From Pseudomonas weihenstephanensis (lineage in GTDB: Bacteria; Pseudomonadota; Gammaproteobacteria; Pseudomonadales; Pseudomonadaceae), in the NCBI RefSeq assembly GCF_001043055.1, contig NZ_JYLF01000007.1, forward strand, positions 62,001-126,000: 64,000 bases of DNA. The letters are read 5' to 3'. A program made the translations under genes and the position numbers. Shown piece by piece: positions 24,757-35,096 of this stretch (positions within the stretch are counted from its first letter, which is position 1; every line of letters starts with the position of its first letter). A model generated the notes under the pieces. That model was not told the DNA's origin. It ran no database searches and was given only the letters and a program-made list of their open reading frames with translations.

Positions 24757-25938
24757 TTACACCCGTTCGAAAATCACGGCAATCCCCTGGCCGCCTCCGA
24801 TGCACAGGGTGGCGAGCGCGTAACGGCCTTGAATGCGCTGCAACTCGTGTATGGCTTTGGTCGCGATAATCGCGCCGGTTGCACCCACCGGATGGCCCAA
24901 GGCTATCCCCGAGCCGTTGGGGTTGACCTTGGCCGGGTCCATGTCCAGTTCCTGCATCACGGCGCACGCTTGCGCTGCGAAGGCGATGTTGGTTTCGATC
25001 ACGTCCATGTCGCCGATGTGTAGCCCGGCCCGCTGGAGCGCAAGACGGGTGGCAGGGATTGGTCCCAGCCCCATCAGCTCAGGCTCGACGCCTGCATGGG
25101 CATAAGCCACTAATCGGGCCATCGGCTTCAGGTTGCCCGCCAGCACGGCGTCAGCACTGGCCAGTACCAGCGCGGCAGCGCCATCGTTCAGCCCTGACGC
25201 GTTGCCTGCGGTCACGGTGCCGTCTTTTTTGAACGCAGGCTTCATGCCCGCCAATTGTTCAAGGGACGTTGCACGCGGGTGTTCATCGGTGCTGAACAAC
25301 GAAGTGCCTTTACGCGTCTGGACCTCGACCGGGGTAATTTGCCGCTCAAAGTAGCCATGTGCGATCGCGTGGGCGGCACGCTGCTGGTCGGTATGGGCCA
25401 GCCTGTCCTGTGTCTCGCGGCTGATGCTATTGCGCTCGGCGATGTTCTCGGCGGTGATGCCCATGTGAATGCCATGAAAAGGGTCGTGCAGCACACCGAG
25501 CAGGTAGTCCTGCACCTGTGCATTGCCCATGCGCGCCCCCCAGCGGGCCGACGGCAGCACATAGGGGCCACGGCTCATGGACTCGACACCCGCGCCAATG
25601 GCGAAGTCAGCATCACCGAGCATCAGGGTGTGGGCCGCCGAGATAAGTGCTTGCAAACCCGAGCCGCACAGGCGGTTAACGTTGTAGGCCGGGGTGTGCA
25701 GGGGAATGCCGGCGTTGATGGCCGCGACCCGCCCTACATAGGCATCCTGCGGCTCAGTGGGTATCACATTGCCCATCACCACATGCCCGATGCGCTCAGG
25801 TTCGACCTGGCTGTTGAGCAGCGCCGCCTTGACCGCAGTGGTGGCCAGGTCACACATGGGCACGTCTTTGAGTGCGCCACCAAAGGTGCCAATGGCGGTG
25901 CGCTGGGCACTGAGGATGAAAATGTCAGGGGTAGGCAT
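24757..25938 (-). CDS. Acetyl-CoA C-acyltransferase (thiolase II family)
   Basis: 393 residues from ATG 25938, preceded by AAGGAC at good distance; the GTG just before it is not needed. Condenses or cleaves acyl-CoA with CoA. Active Cys in NVNRLCGSGLQAL, His in GSGIALGHPVGATGA, second Cys in TLCIGGGQG. The normally invariant NEAFA motif reads NIAFA (TNIAFAAQA): the Asn that helps form the oxyanion hole is kept but Glu is replaced by Ile. The length suits a beta-ketothiolase such as BktB/PhaA-type. No other beta-oxidation gene is adjacent. Confidence 0.88.
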   Translation of the reverse strand: MPTPDIFILSAQRTAIGTFGGALKDVPMCDLATTAVKAALLNSQVEPERIGHVVMGNVIPTEPQDAYVGRVAAINAGIPLHTPAYNVNRLCGSGLQALISAAHTLMLGDADFAIGAGVESMSRGPYVLPSARWGARMGNAQVQDYLLGVLHDPFHGIHMGITAENIAERNSISRETQDRLAHTDQQRAAHAIAHGYFERQITPVEVQTRKGTSLFSTDEHPRATSLEQLAGMKPAFKKDGTVTAGNASGLNDGAAALVLASADAVLAGNLKPMARLVAYAHAGVEPELMGLGPIPATRLALQRAGLHIGDMDVIETNIAFAAQACAVMQELDMDPAKVNPNGSGIALGHPVGATGAIIATKAIHELQRIQGRYALATLCIGGGQGIAVIFERV

Positions 25939-26142
25939 CACGCGTCCTTGTGGTTGTCTGGTTGGCCGTTGTGCAGTATTCCACAGCGGGCACGCTGGCA
26001 GAGTAGTCCGTTTGAGGGGGAATTGGATCAGTTGTAGTGCCAGTGGGTGGTTGTCTGTGTCTGTGTGGCTAAGCTGTTCCGGTGCTGAGAAGTGTTATCC
26101 CCTTCGTGTTTTCATCCCCCCCATGCAAAGGGTAGGCATGCC

Positions 26143-26601
26143 ATGACAAACATAGTACGCAACGCGCTGATTGGCGCATGGAAGCTGGTCAGTTTTGTAG
26201 AACGTGATCCTCGCACTGGTATAGAAACGTACCCGATGGGCACACAACCCGAGGGCATCATCATGTACACGCCCGATGGCTATATGTCTGCGCAGTTCTG
26301 CCCGCCCGGTCGACGTGAACTGGCCGGCAATGACCCGTTCACAGCCAGTGAGCGTGAATATAAAGACGCTGCACAAACCTATTTTGCCTACAGCGGGCCG
26401 TTCTATCTGGATGAGTCACGCGGGTTGCTGGAACACGAAATGTTCGTCAGTTTCTTTCCTAATTGGCGCGGACAACGCCAGGTCCGTACCTGTCGTATCG
26501 AGGGCGACATGCTCTACCTGTCCCCTGAAGACCCGGTCAGGTTCAACGGCTCGATGAAAATCGCCCATCTAGCGTGGCAGCGCGTCCCGCCAAACATCTA
26601 A
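26143..26601 (+). CDS. Lipocalin-like domain protein
   Basis: 152 residues forming a single lipocalin-like beta-barrel of the type often seen in proteins with GAWKLVSFVERD near the N-terminus and MYTPDGYMSAQF in the second strand pair. No signal peptide. Such proteins probably bind small hydrophobic ligands; some are linked to oxidoreductase or polyketide clusters. ATG 26143 is used; an upstream ATG at 26092 has no clear ribosome site. It lies between a divergent thiolase and a convergent GGDEF-EAL gene. Confidence 0.7.
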   Translation: MTNIVRNALIGAWKLVSFVERDPRTGIETYPMGTQPEGIIMYTPDGYMSAQFCPPGRRELAGNDPFTASEREYKDAAQTYFAYSGPFYLDESRGLLEHEMFVSFFPNWRGQRQVRTCRIEGDMLYLSPEDPVRFNGSMKIAHLAWQRVPPNI

Positions 26602-26624
26602 CACCGCAGGCAAGCGAGCGCCTC

Positions 26625-29600
26625 TCACGCCAGCAGCAAGGTTTTGAACTCGGCCAAGGGCACGGGTCGACTGTGCAGATAACCTTGGTACACATGGCAG
26701 TCCAGGCTTTGCAAAAATTGCAATTGCTGCATCCGCTCGACGCCTTCTGCCACCACGTTGAGTTTCAGACTGCGGGCCATCGCCACAATGGCGCGGATGA
26801 TTTCCGCGTCATTGGGGTCGTTGATGGCATCGCGCACGAACGATTGATCGATTTTCAGCGTGTCGACGGGCAAGCGCTTGAGGTGGGTCAATGAGGAGTA
26901 GCCGGTGCCAAAGTCATCCATCGCGAAACTGACACCCAAGGCTGTCAGTTGGTGCATTTTAGCGATGGTGTCTTCCAGGTTTTGAATCACGATGCCTTCG
27001 GTGATTTCCAGTTTGAGCATGGAGCTGGGCAGGTGGTGAGCCAGCAGGCTGCGCTGCACGCGTTCGACGAAGTTGCTTTGGCGAAATTGCCGGGGGCTGA
27101 TGTTGACGCACAGGCTGAAATCGCGTGAATCAATCAAACCGTCACTCAGCAGCGTGCCAAACGCGCGGCAGGCTTCATCCAGAATCCAGGTGCCGACTTC
27201 GAGGATCAGTCCGCTGTCTTCCAGAATCTTGATGAACTCGGCGGGCGACTGAGGCCCCAGCAGCGGGTGTTGCCAGCGCACCAAGGCTTCGGCACCGACG
27301 ATACGGTTTTGGCGGGCGTCGATCTGAGGCTGGAAGTGCAAGCTGAATTCGTTGCGCGCAAGCGCAGTGCGCAAGTCACTTTCCATGCGCATGCGTTCAC
27401 TGGCGGCTGCCTGCATGTCGTGATGAAACAGTTGCGTGGTATTACGCCCCGAGTCCTTGGCGCGGTACAGCGCGATGTCGGCGCGCTTGAGCAAGTCCGC
27501 CGGGTTCGAGCCGTGGTCGGGCATCAGGGCAATGCCAATGCTGGGCGTGACTTGCAGGCGTTGACCGTCGAGAAACATCGGCTCGGCGAGCAACTCGCGC
27601 AAGGTGTCGGCGGTGGCGCGCACGTGCTGGGTGACGTCATCGAGCGAGCCTTGAAGGCCGGTGAGTAACACCACGAATTCGTCGCCGCCCAGTCGCGCGA
27701 CGGTGTCTTCAATGCGCACGCTGGCCTCCAGGCGCGCCGTGATGATTTTCAGCACCGCATCGCCCACCGGATGGCCCAGCGAATCGTTGATGTGCTTGAA
27801 GTGGTCAAGGTCCAGAAACAGCAAGGCGCCGCGCAAGTGTTGCCGGGTGAGCAAGGCACTTTGCTGGCTCAAGCGGTCCATGAGCAAGGCGCGGTTGGGC
27901 AAGTTGGTTAGCGGGTCGTGGTAGGCCAGGTGGCGGACTTGCGCCTGGGCGGTTTTAAGCTGGCTGATGTCGCGGGCCGTGAGCAGCAAGCACGCAGTGC
28001 CGTTGAGGGTAATGGGCTCAATCGAGAGCTCAACGTTAAGCAGGTCGCCGCGCCGCGAGCGTCCAAGCACTTCGCGGTTGCTGATACGGCCCTTGGCCTT
28101 CAGCTCATCCAGTAACTCCTGACGTTTGGAGCTGTCGCCCCAAATCCCCAGCTCGTAGGGGCTGCGGCCCATCACCTCGGCGCTGGTGTAGCCCGTGAGG
28201 CGGGTGAAACCGTCGTTGACCTCCAAATAACAGCCGGTGGCGTAATCGCTGATGGTGATTGCATCCGGGCTTGAGTGAAATGCCTTGGCGAATTTCTCTT
28301 CACTGGATTTCAAGGCGGCTTCGGCGCGCTGTTGCTGGGTGATGTCGCGCAAGGTGATGACGATGCAGGGCTGGCCGTCCACTTCAATCGGACGGCTGGA
28401 CAGCACGCAGGTCAGCGGTTCTGCGCTCTTGTGGTGCAAGGTCAGTGTGGCGTTGTTTTGGATCGGGGCGCGAAGCGTACTCAGCAGTTGCTGTAAATGC
28501 GGTTGGTCGTGAGCCGGCTCGCACTGCAAATCCACCATGTGCCAGCCGAAGGCTTGACTGAAGCTGGTGTTGATTTCGATCACTTGCCCGCTTGGCGTCT
28601 GTATCACGCAGATCGGGTCAGGGCTGGTCTGAAACACGCTGGCAAACTTTTCTTCAGAGGCGCTCAGGCGTTGCTCGCGCTCCACTTGTTCAGTGATGTC
28701 GAGCAGGGTACCGGCCATGCGCAACGGCTGGTCGTCAGGCCCGCGATAGAGGCGGGCGCGGCTCTCCAGGTAACGCGAAGTGCCGTTTTCGAGCTGTACG
28801 CGGTAAGTCAGTTGGTAATTGCCAGCCGGGCCTTCGCGCAGGGAGCGGTAGGCATTGCGCATGTTGTGGCGCTCCTCGTCCGGCACGCCTGCAAAAAACG
28901 CATCGAATGATTCATTGAACGCCACGGCGTCCAGGCCGTGTAACTGCGCTGCACGGGCCGAGCCGTAGAGGCGGCCGCTGGGAATATGCCAATCCCAGGT
29001 GCCCAGTTGGGCAGAGTCCAGTGCCAGATCCAGGCGTTCCTGGCTGTCTTTGAGGGCCTGCTCGTTTTTTTTACGTTCGCTGGTGTCCAGAAAGGTGCTG
29101 ACCAGATAGGCCTCGCCCTCCAGCTCGACGCGTTGTGCACTGAGAATGCCGTCGTGCAACTGGCCATGACGGTCGCGCAGTTGCACTTCCATATCGACCG
29201 GCGCGTGCTTGCTGCGTATCGCCTCGATGAAGGCTTCGCGCTGTTGCGGGTCCGGCCACAGCCCTAATTCCACCGTTGTGCGACCAATCGCGTGTTTGAC
29301 CGGCCAGCCCAGCAAGCTTTCAAAGCAGTGGTTGGCTTCACTGATCAAGCCGTCTTCGAGGCGTACCAGCAGCACCATGTTGGGCGACAGATGAAACAGC
29401 GTGGCGAAGCGTTTTTCTGAACTGTTGAGGGCTTGCTGGCGTTGGCGCTGTTGAGTGACTTCGCGGATGACGCCCATCATCCGCGGTTGCTCATCCGGGC
29501 GGGAGACTACACTGCCGCGTATTTCCAGCCAGTGCAGGCTGCCATCGGCCCAGCGGATGCGGTGATGCAGGCTTTGCTCCAGAGGAGCGCCCTTGCTCAC

Positions 29601-29894
29601 CGCCTCGAAGGCGCACTGGGCTTTGGGCCAGTCGTCAAATGGCAGTTCAGACAATTGCTCAAGGTTGCCAGGCAGCGGGTGATGCGGGTCAAGCCCAAAT
29701 AACGCTTGCGAGCCGTGGGACCAGCGAATGTCGCCGCTGTCCATGTCCCAGCACCACGCGCCCAGTTGCGCAGCGTTCAAGGCCGCCAGCAATGGGGGGC
29801 CTTCATGCCAGTGTTGTTCCACGCCTGGCATGTCTATATCTGTCAAACCACCAAGAAATGGCACAGGGTCAGCGGGGTTTGGCATTGACGGCAA
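26625..29894 (-). CDS. Multi-PAS GGDEF-EAL cyclic di-GMP protein
   Basis: 1089 residues, cytoplasmic. Five PAS modules can be read in tandem, beginning near LNAAQLGAWCWDMDSG, SSEKRFATLFHLSPNMV, SQERLDLALDSAQLGTWDWH, SEEKFASVFQTSPDP and SEEKFAKAFHSSPDA (up to about residue 645). A GGDEF domain follows with intact GGDEF at 736-740 and an RIED inhibitory I-site five residues before it, then an EAL domain with EALVRWQHP at 869 and DDFGTGYSSL further on. Both catalytic signatures are intact, so it may make and degrade c-di-GMP. No membrane segment is seen, so it senses an intracellular signal. A LysR gene lies immediately upstream. Confidence 0.92.
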   Translation of the reverse strand: MPSMPNPADPVPFLGGLTDIDMPGVEQHWHEGPPLLAALNAAQLGAWCWDMDSGDIRWSHGSQALFGLDPHHPLPGNLEQLSELPFDDWPKAQCAFEAVSKGAPLEQSLHHRIRWADGSLHWLEIRGSVVSRPDEQPRMMGVIREVTQQRQRQQALNSSEKRFATLFHLSPNMVLLVRLEDGLISEANHCFESLLGWPVKHAIGRTTVELGLWPDPQQREAFIEAIRSKHAPVDMEVQLRDRHGQLHDGILSAQRVELEGEAYLVSTFLDTSERKKNEQALKDSQERLDLALDSAQLGTWDWHIPSGRLYGSARAAQLHGLDAVAFNESFDAFFAGVPDEERHNMRNAYRSLREGPAGNYQLTYRVQLENGTSRYLESRARLYRGPDDQPLRMAGTLLDITEQVEREQRLSASEEKFASVFQTSPDPICVIQTPSGQVIEINTSFSQAFGWHMVDLQCEPAHDQPHLQQLLSTLRAPIQNNATLTLHHKSAEPLTCVLSSRPIEVDGQPCIVITLRDITQQQRAEAALKSSEEKFAKAFHSSPDAITISDYATGCYLEVNDGFTRLTGYTSAEVMGRSPYELGIWGDSSKRQELLDELKAKGRISNREVLGRSRRGDLLNVELSIEPITLNGTACLLLTARDISQLKTAQAQVRHLAYHDPLTNLPNRALLMDRLSQQSALLTRQHLRGALLFLDLDHFKHINDSLGHPVGDAVLKIITARLEASVRIEDTVARLGGDEFVVLLTGLQGSLDDVTQHVRATADTLRELLAEPMFLDGQRLQVTPSIGIALMPDHGSNPADLLKRADIALYRAKDSGRNTTQLFHHDMQAAASERMRMESDLRTALARNEFSLHFQPQIDARQNRIVGAEALVRWQHPLLGPQSPAEFIKILEDSGLILEVGTWILDEACRAFGTLLSDGLIDSRDFSLCVNISPRQFRQSNFVERVQRSLLAHHLPSSMLKLEITEGIVIQNLEDTIAKMHQLTALGVSFAMDDFGTGYSSLTHLKRLPVDTLKIDQSFVRDAINDPNDAEIIRAIVAMARSLKLNVVAEGVERMQQLQFLQSLDCHVYQGYLHSRPVPLAEFKTLLLA

Positions 29895-29912
29895 TCCTTG
29901 AACTGAAAAGCT

Positions 29913-30818
29913 TTAGGGCTGGCTGGCGGGTTGCGCAGTGTGCCGCGTGTCCACCTGACCATCCAGCAGTGTCATGAAGGCATGTGCGGCATTCGACAAA
30001 GTTCGTTCTGTATGAACGATATAGCCTAGCTGGCGTGTCAGTTGTATGCCCGGCAAGGTGATGGATGCCACTTGTTCATCGAGCATGGTGCGCGGCAATA
30101 CGCTCCAGGCCAGGCCAATGGACACCATCATTTTGATGGTTTCAAGGTAGTTGGTGCTCATGGCGATATTGGGTGTCAGCCCTTGGGCTTCAAACAAACG
30201 CTGCACGATGTGGTGTGTAAACGTGTTGCCGCCGGGGAAAACTGCCGGGTGATGGGCGATGTCCGCCAGGCTGATCGGGCCTTTATGGGTCAGCGAGTGC
30301 TCGGGCGCGACGACGAAATCCAGCGGGTCATCCCACACCGGTACCGCGCGGATCAAGGAATGCGGCTCGGGCGCCAATGTGATGACTGCCAGTTCGGCCC
30401 GGCCGTGCAGGATTTCTTCGTAGGCCACTTCTGAATCGAGAAACTGAATGTCCAGCGCGACCTTGGGGTAGGTGCGGGTAAATTCGCGCAGCAACGGCGG
30501 CAAACGATGCAGGCCAATATGGTGGCTGGTGGCCAGGGTCAGGCGACCGCTGACTTCTCCATTGAGGTTGTTGAGGGCGCGACGGGTGTCGTCCAGCACG
30601 TTGAGAATCTGATAAGCGCGTGGCAGTAAGGCGCGGCCTGCCTCGGTCAAGCTCACCTCGCGGCCCAGGCGGTCAAACAGCCTGAGCTGGAGTTGTTGCT
30701 CAATGCTGGCGATGCGTTTGCTGATTGCAGGCTGGGTCAGAAACAGCCGTTCGGCGGCGCCCGAGAAGCTGCCGGTTTCAGCAATCGCAATAAAAGCATT
30801 GAGATTGGCGAGGTCCAT
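29913..30818 (-). CDS. LysR-family regulator divergent from leuC
   Basis: 301 residues. Helix-turn-helix near AAERLFLTQPAISKRIASIE. The effector domain has SGRLTLATSHHIGLHRLPPLL and PAVFPGGNTFTHHIVQ. It starts 130 bp from leuC on the opposite strand, a position conserved in pseudomonads, so regulation of leucine synthesis (perhaps by a pathway intermediate) is likely but not proven here. The AT-rich shared spacer (30819-30948) holds both promoters. The GGDEF-EAL gene begins 18 bp after its stop and may be read through. Confidence 0.85.
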   Translation of the reverse strand: MDLANLNAFIAIAETGSFSGAAERLFLTQPAISKRIASIEQQLQLRLFDRLGREVSLTEAGRALLPRAYQILNVLDDTRRALNNLNGEVSGRLTLATSHHIGLHRLPPLLREFTRTYPKVALDIQFLDSEVAYEEILHGRAELAVITLAPEPHSLIRAVPVWDDPLDFVVAPEHSLTHKGPISLADIAHHPAVFPGGNTFTHHIVQRLFEAQGLTPNIAMSTNYLETIKMMVSIGLAWSVLPRTMLDEQVASITLPGIQLTRQLGYIVHTERTLSNAAHAFMTLLDGQVDTRHTAQPASQP

Positions 30819-30948
30819 GTTTCGAATTCCTTTTGGTTATCCAAACTATGAAAATTATGAATTTGAGTTATTGACTGTAACGCCCTAGCATCGACCTCAC
30901 AAGCCAAGTGGTTATTGGCACAGAAAGTAGCTGATGAGGAACCGTGTG

Positions 30949-32367
30949 ATGGCCGGCAAAACGCTCTACGACAAGCTCTGGGATTCGCATTTGGTCAAGC
31001 AGCGCGACGATGGTTCGGCGCTGATCTATATCGACCGTCACATCATCCATGAAGTGACTTCGCCGCAAGCCTTTGAAGGGCTGCGTCTGGCAGGGCGCAA
31101 GCCTTGGCGCATCGATGCCAACATCGCGACCCCGGATCACAACGTACCGACCACGCCAGAGCGCAAAGGCGGGATCGAAGCGATTGCTGACCAGGTTTCA
31201 CGTTTGCAAGTGCAAACCCTTGATGACAACTGTGACGAATACGGCATCACCGAATTCAAGATGAATGACGTGCGTCAGGGCATCGTGCACGTTATCGGCC
31301 CCGAGCAAGGCGCCACATTGCCAGGCATGACCGTGGTCTGCGGCGACTCGCACACCTCGACTCACGGCGCGTTTGGTGCATTGGCCCACGGCATCGGGAC
31401 CTCCGAAGTCGAACACGTGCTGGCCACCCAGTGCCTTGTTGCAAAAAAAATGAAGAACATGCAGGTGTTGGTAGAAGGCCAGTTGCCATTTGGCGTCACC
31501 GCCAAGGACATCGTCCTCGCGGTGATCGGCAAAATCGGCACGGCCGGTGGCAATGGTCATGCGATTGAGTTCGCTGGCAGCGCAATTCGCGAGTTGTCGG
31601 TAGAAGGGCGCATGACCATCTGCAACATGTCCATCGAAGCGGGCGCGCGCGTCGGTCTGGTGGCTGCGGATCAGAAGACCGTTGACTACGTAAAGGGCCG
31701 TCCGTTTGCACCTCAAGGAGCCGAATGGGCCTTGGCGGTAGAAGCATGGAAAGACTTGGTCTCGGATGCAGACGCACGCTTTGACAGCGTCATCGAGCTG
31801 GATGCGACGCAGATCAAGCCACAAGTGAGCTGGGGCACGTCCCCGGAAATGGTCTTGGCGGTGGATCAGAACGTGCCGGACCCCGCGCAGGAAGCTGACT
31901 TGGTCAAGCGTGGCTCAATTGAGCGTGCCTTGAAGTACATGGGCTTGAGCGCCAATCAGGCGATCACCGACATCCAGTTGGACCGCGTGTTCATTGGCTC
32001 ATGCACCAACTCGCGCATCGAAGATTTGCGTGCGGCCGCGGTCATCGCCAAAGGCCGTAAAGTGGCTTCGACCATCAAGCAAGCGATTGTGGTTCCGGGC
32101 TCCGGTTTGGTGAAGGCTCAGGCCGAGGCTGAAGGGCTGGACAAAATCTTCCTTGAAGCCGGTTTTGAATGGCGTGAGCCGGGTTGCTCGATGTGTTTGG
32201 CCATGAACCCGGACCGTCTGGAGTCGGGTGAGCATTGTGCATCCACCTCCAACCGTAACTTCGAAGGCCGTCAGGGCGCCGGGGGACGCACCCACTTGGT
32301 CAGCCCGGCGATGGCTGCCGCCGCCGCTGTCAACGGTCGTTTCATCGACGTCCGCGAATTGATTTAA
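30949..32367 (+). CDS. leuC: 3-isopropylmalate dehydratase large subunit
   Basis: 472 residues. With LeuD it converts 2- to 3-isopropylmalate in leucine synthesis. Aconitase-fold subunit with [4Fe-4S] ligands in [14 protein letters not shown] and [13 protein letters not shown], and substrate motifs [20 protein letters not shown] 30949 ([11 protein letters not shown]) is the standard start and has GAGGA upstream. leuD follows after ten bases. Confidence 0.98.
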   Translation: MAGKTLYDKLWDSHLVKQRDDGSALIYIDRHIIHEVTSPQAFEGLRLAGRKPWRIDANIATPDHNVPTTPERKGGIEAIADQVSRLQVQTLDDNCDEYGITEFKMNDVRQGIVHVIGPEQGATLPGMTVVCGDSHTSTHGAFGALAHGIGTSEVEHVLATQCLVAKKMKNMQVLVEGQLPFGVTAKDIVLAVIGKIGTAGGNGHAIEFAGSAIRELSVEGRMTICNMSIEAGARVGLVAADQKTVDYVKGRPFAPQGAEWALAVEAWKDLVSDADARFDSVIELDATQIKPQVSWGTSPEMVLAVDQNVPDPAQEADLVKRGSIERALKYMGLSANQAITDIQLDRVFIGSCTNSRIEDLRAAAVIAKGRKVASTIKQAIVVPGSGLVKAQAEAEGLDKIFLEAGFEWREPGCSMCLAMNPDRLESGEHCASTSNRNFEGRQGAGGRTHLVSPAMAAAAAVNGRFIDVRELI

Positions 32368-32377
32368 GGAGCGCAGC

Positions 32378-33022
32378 ATGAAAGCTTTCACCCAGCACAC
32401 CGGTCTTGTTGCCCCTTTGGATCGAGCCAACGTTGACACCGACCAGATCATTCCCAAGCAGTTCTTGAAGTCCATCAAGCGCACCGGTTTTGGTCCTAAC
32501 CTGTTCGACGAATGGCGTTATCTGGACGTGGGGCAGCCGTATCAGGACAACTCCAAGCGCCCATTGAACACAGACTTCGTGCTCAACGCCGAGCGCTATC
32601 AAGGGGCGAGCGTGTTGCTGGCCCGCGAGAACTTCGGGTGTGGCTCCAGCCGTGAGCACGCGCCGTGGGCGCTGGAGGAATATGGCTTTCGCAGCATCAT
32701 CGCGCCGAGTTATGCCGACATCTTCTTCAATAACAGCTTTAAAAACGGCTTGTTGCCGATCATCTTGAGTGACGCCGAAGTCGACGAGCTGTTTGCGCAA
32801 GTTGAGGCGACACCGGGTTATCAGCTCAATATCGACCTGCAAGCCCAAACCGTGACCCGCCCGGATGGCAAGGTATTGAGCTTCGAGATTGATGCGTTTC
32901 GCAAACACTGCTTGCTCAACGGCCTGGATGACATCGGCTTGACCTTGCAGGACGACGACGCGATTGCGGCGTTCGAAAGCAAGCACCGAGCCAGCCAGCC
33001 GTGGTTGTTTCGTGACGCCTGA
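32378..33022 (+). CDS. leuD: 3-isopropylmalate dehydratase small subunit
   Basis: 214 residues, normal for the family. Swivelling domain of the LeuCD isomerase. Conserved N-terminus [20 protein letters not shown] and the loop [16 protein letters not shown]. Preceded by AAGGAGCG eight bases from the ATG; it is the second gene of the leu operon. Confidence 0.98.
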   Translation: MKAFTQHTGLVAPLDRANVDTDQIIPKQFLKSIKRTGFGPNLFDEWRYLDVGQPYQDNSKRPLNTDFVLNAERYQGASVLLARENFGCGSSREHAPWALEEYGFRSIIAPSYADIFFNNSFKNGLLPIILSDAEVDELFAQVEATPGYQLNIDLQAQTVTRPDGKVLSFEIDAFRKHCLLNGLDDIGLTLQDDDAIAAFESKHRASQPWLFRDA

Positions 33023-33123
33023 CCCCCGCAGGTGCTAGCGCAGGCGGTGATGTTTTTAAACGTTCAACACATCGCAGCCCACGCCAGCCCTAACGATGAG
33101 CCATTGGCCTGAAGGACATCAGC

Positions 33124-33888
33124 ATGACCAACGCCCAGCACAGTCAGGTCGTACAAAAACAGTTCGGTGAACAGGCGGCGGCCTATCTGAGCAGCGCCGT
33201 GCATGCGCAAGGGGCCGAGTTCGGGCTGCTGCAAGCTGAGTTGGCAGGCAAGTCAGGTGCGCGCGTGCTGGACCTGGGGTGTGGCGCGGGGCATGTCAGT
33301 TTTCACGTCGCGGCACGGGTCAAAGACGTCGTGGCCTACGACCTGTCGCAGCAAATGCTCGATGTGGTGCAGGCGGCGGCTTCAGAGCGTGGCCTTAACA
33401 ACATCAGCACTGTGTGTGGTGCTGCCGAACGCTTGCCCTTTGCCGACGGTGAATTCGATTACGTGTTCAGCCGCTATTCGGCGCATCACTGGAGTGATCT
33501 GGGCCAGGCCTTGCGCGAAGTGCGACGGGTGCTCAAACCGGGCGGGGTAGCGGCCTTTATTGACGTGATCTCGCCGGGTAGCCCGTTGTTCGACACCTAC
33601 TTGCAGAGTGTCGAGGTGCTGCGCGACACCAGCCATGTGCGTGATTACTCGGCAGGCGAATGGCTGCGTCAGGTCAGCGAAGCCGGTTTACACACCCGCA
33701 GTACGTTGCGTCAGCGTTTGCGTTTAGAGTTCGGGTCCTGGATTGCACGCATGCGCACACCGGTCACCATGAGCGTGGCAATACGGGCGTTGCAGCAATC
33801 AATGGGCAGTGAAGTGCGCGAGTATTTTGAAATTGAAGCCGACGGATCGTTCAGCACCGACGTGCTGGTGCTGTGGGCTGAGAAGTAA
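33124..33888 (+). CDS. UbiE-like SAM-dependent methyltransferase between leuD and leuB
   Basis: 254 residues. Class I methyltransferase with SAM motif VLDLGCGAGHVSFHVA, motif II around GAAERLPFADGEFDYVFSRY and motif III in RVLKPGGVAAFIDV. It stands between leuD and leuB in the same direction, an arrangement that I recall as conserved in Pseudomonas although no leucine-pathway step needs it. The substrate is unknown. The 101-bp gap before it and the 57-bp gap after it are compatible with one transcript. Confidence 0.88.
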   Translation: MTNAQHSQVVQKQFGEQAAAYLSSAVHAQGAEFGLLQAELAGKSGARVLDLGCGAGHVSFHVAARVKDVVAYDLSQQMLDVVQAAASERGLNNISTVCGAAERLPFADGEFDYVFSRYSAHHWSDLGQALREVRRVLKPGGVAAFIDVISPGSPLFDTYLQSVEVLRDTSHVRDYSAGEWLRQVSEAGLHTRSTLRQRLRLEFGSWIARMRTPVTMSVAIRALQQSMGSEVREYFEIEADGSFSTDVLVLWAEK

Positions 33889-33945
33889 CCCTACCTATTT
33901 CAAGGTGCGCCTGCGGGGGCACTAACAGACAAAAAAGAGGAACCC

Positions 33946-35028
33946 ATGAGCAAGCAGATTCTGATTCTCCCAGGTGACGGTATTGGCCCAGAAATCATGG
34001 CTCAGGCGGTCAAGGTGCTGGAGGTAGCCAACGACAAGTTCCAGCTCGACTTTGAACTGACCCATGACGTGATCGGCGGCGCTGCTATCGACAAACATGG
34101 CGTGCCGCTGGCGGATGAAACTTTGGCGCGTGCGCGTGAAGCTGACGCCGTGCTGCTCGGCGCGGTGGGTGGGCCTAAATGGGACACCATCGAGCGTGAC
34201 ATCCGTCCTGAACGCGGCTTGTTGAAAATCCGCGCTCAATTGGGCCTGTTCGGCAACCTGCGTCCGGCGATCCTTTATCCGCAGTTGGCGGATGCTTCCA
34301 GCCTCAAGCCCGAGATCGTTGCGGGCCTGGATATTCTGATCGTCCGTGAGTTGACCGGCGGCATTTACTTCGGCGCCCCGCGTGGTGTCCGCGAGCTGGA
34401 AAACGGCGAGCGTCAGGCCTATGACACGCTGCCGTACAGCGAAAGCGAAATCCGCCGTATCGCCCGCGTCGGTTTTGACATGGCGCGTGTGCGCGGTAAA
34501 AAACTGTGTTCGGTCGACAAGGCCAACGTGCTGGCCTCCAGCCAGTTGTGGCGTGAAATCGTCGAACAGGTGGCCAAAGACTACCCGGACGTTGAACTGA
34601 GCCACATGTACGTTGACAATGCCGCGATGCAGTTGGTGCGCGCGCCCAAGCAATTTGACGTGATCGTGACCGACAACCTGTTCGGCGACATCCTGTCTGA
34701 TGAAGCGTCCATGTTGACCGGTTCCATCGGCATGCTGCCATCGGCTTCGCTGGATGCCAACAACAAAGGCATGTACGAGCCGTGTCATGGCTCGGCGCCG
34801 GACATCGCGGGGCAGGGCATTGCCAACCCGCTGGCGACCATTTTGTCGGTCTCGATGATGCTGCGTTACAGCTTCAATCAGCACACGGCGGCAGACGCCA
34901 TCGAGCAAGCGGTGAGCCGGGTTCTGGATCAGGGCTTGCGCACCGGTGACATCTGGTCGGCGGGTTGCACCCAGGTCGGCACACAGGAAATGGGCGATGC
35001 AGTAGTCGCCGCGCTACAGAATCTGTAA
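33946..35028 (+). CDS. leuB: 3-isopropylmalate dehydrogenase
   Basis: 360 residues, standard length. NAD-dependent oxidation/decarboxylation of 3-isopropylmalate in the cytoplasm. Begins [20 protein letters not shown]; substrate and metal residues are in [22 protein letters not shown] and [19 protein letters not shown], and the NAD site in [25 protein letters not shown] precedes the ATG. Confidence 0.98.
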   Translation: MSKQILILPGDGIGPEIMAQAVKVLEVANDKFQLDFELTHDVIGGAAIDKHGVPLADETLARAREADAVLLGAVGGPKWDTIERDIRPERGLLKIRAQLGLFGNLRPAILYPQLADASSLKPEIVAGLDILIVRELTGGIYFGAPRGVRELENGERQAYDTLPYSESEIRRIARVGFDMARVRGKKLCSVDKANVLASSQLWREIVEQVAKDYPDVELSHMYVDNAAMQLVRAPKQFDVIVTDNLFGDILSDEASMLTGSIGMLPSASLDANNKGMYEPCHGSAPDIAGQGIANPLATILSVSMMLRYSFNQHTAADAIEQAVSRVLDQGLRTGDIWSAGCTQVGTQEMGDAVVAALQNL

Positions 35029-35096
35029 TCTCTCGGGCCCGTTACTTCCTGTTGGTGGAAGTAACGACCCCACTTTTTGTTAAAGGTGTAGTTGCG

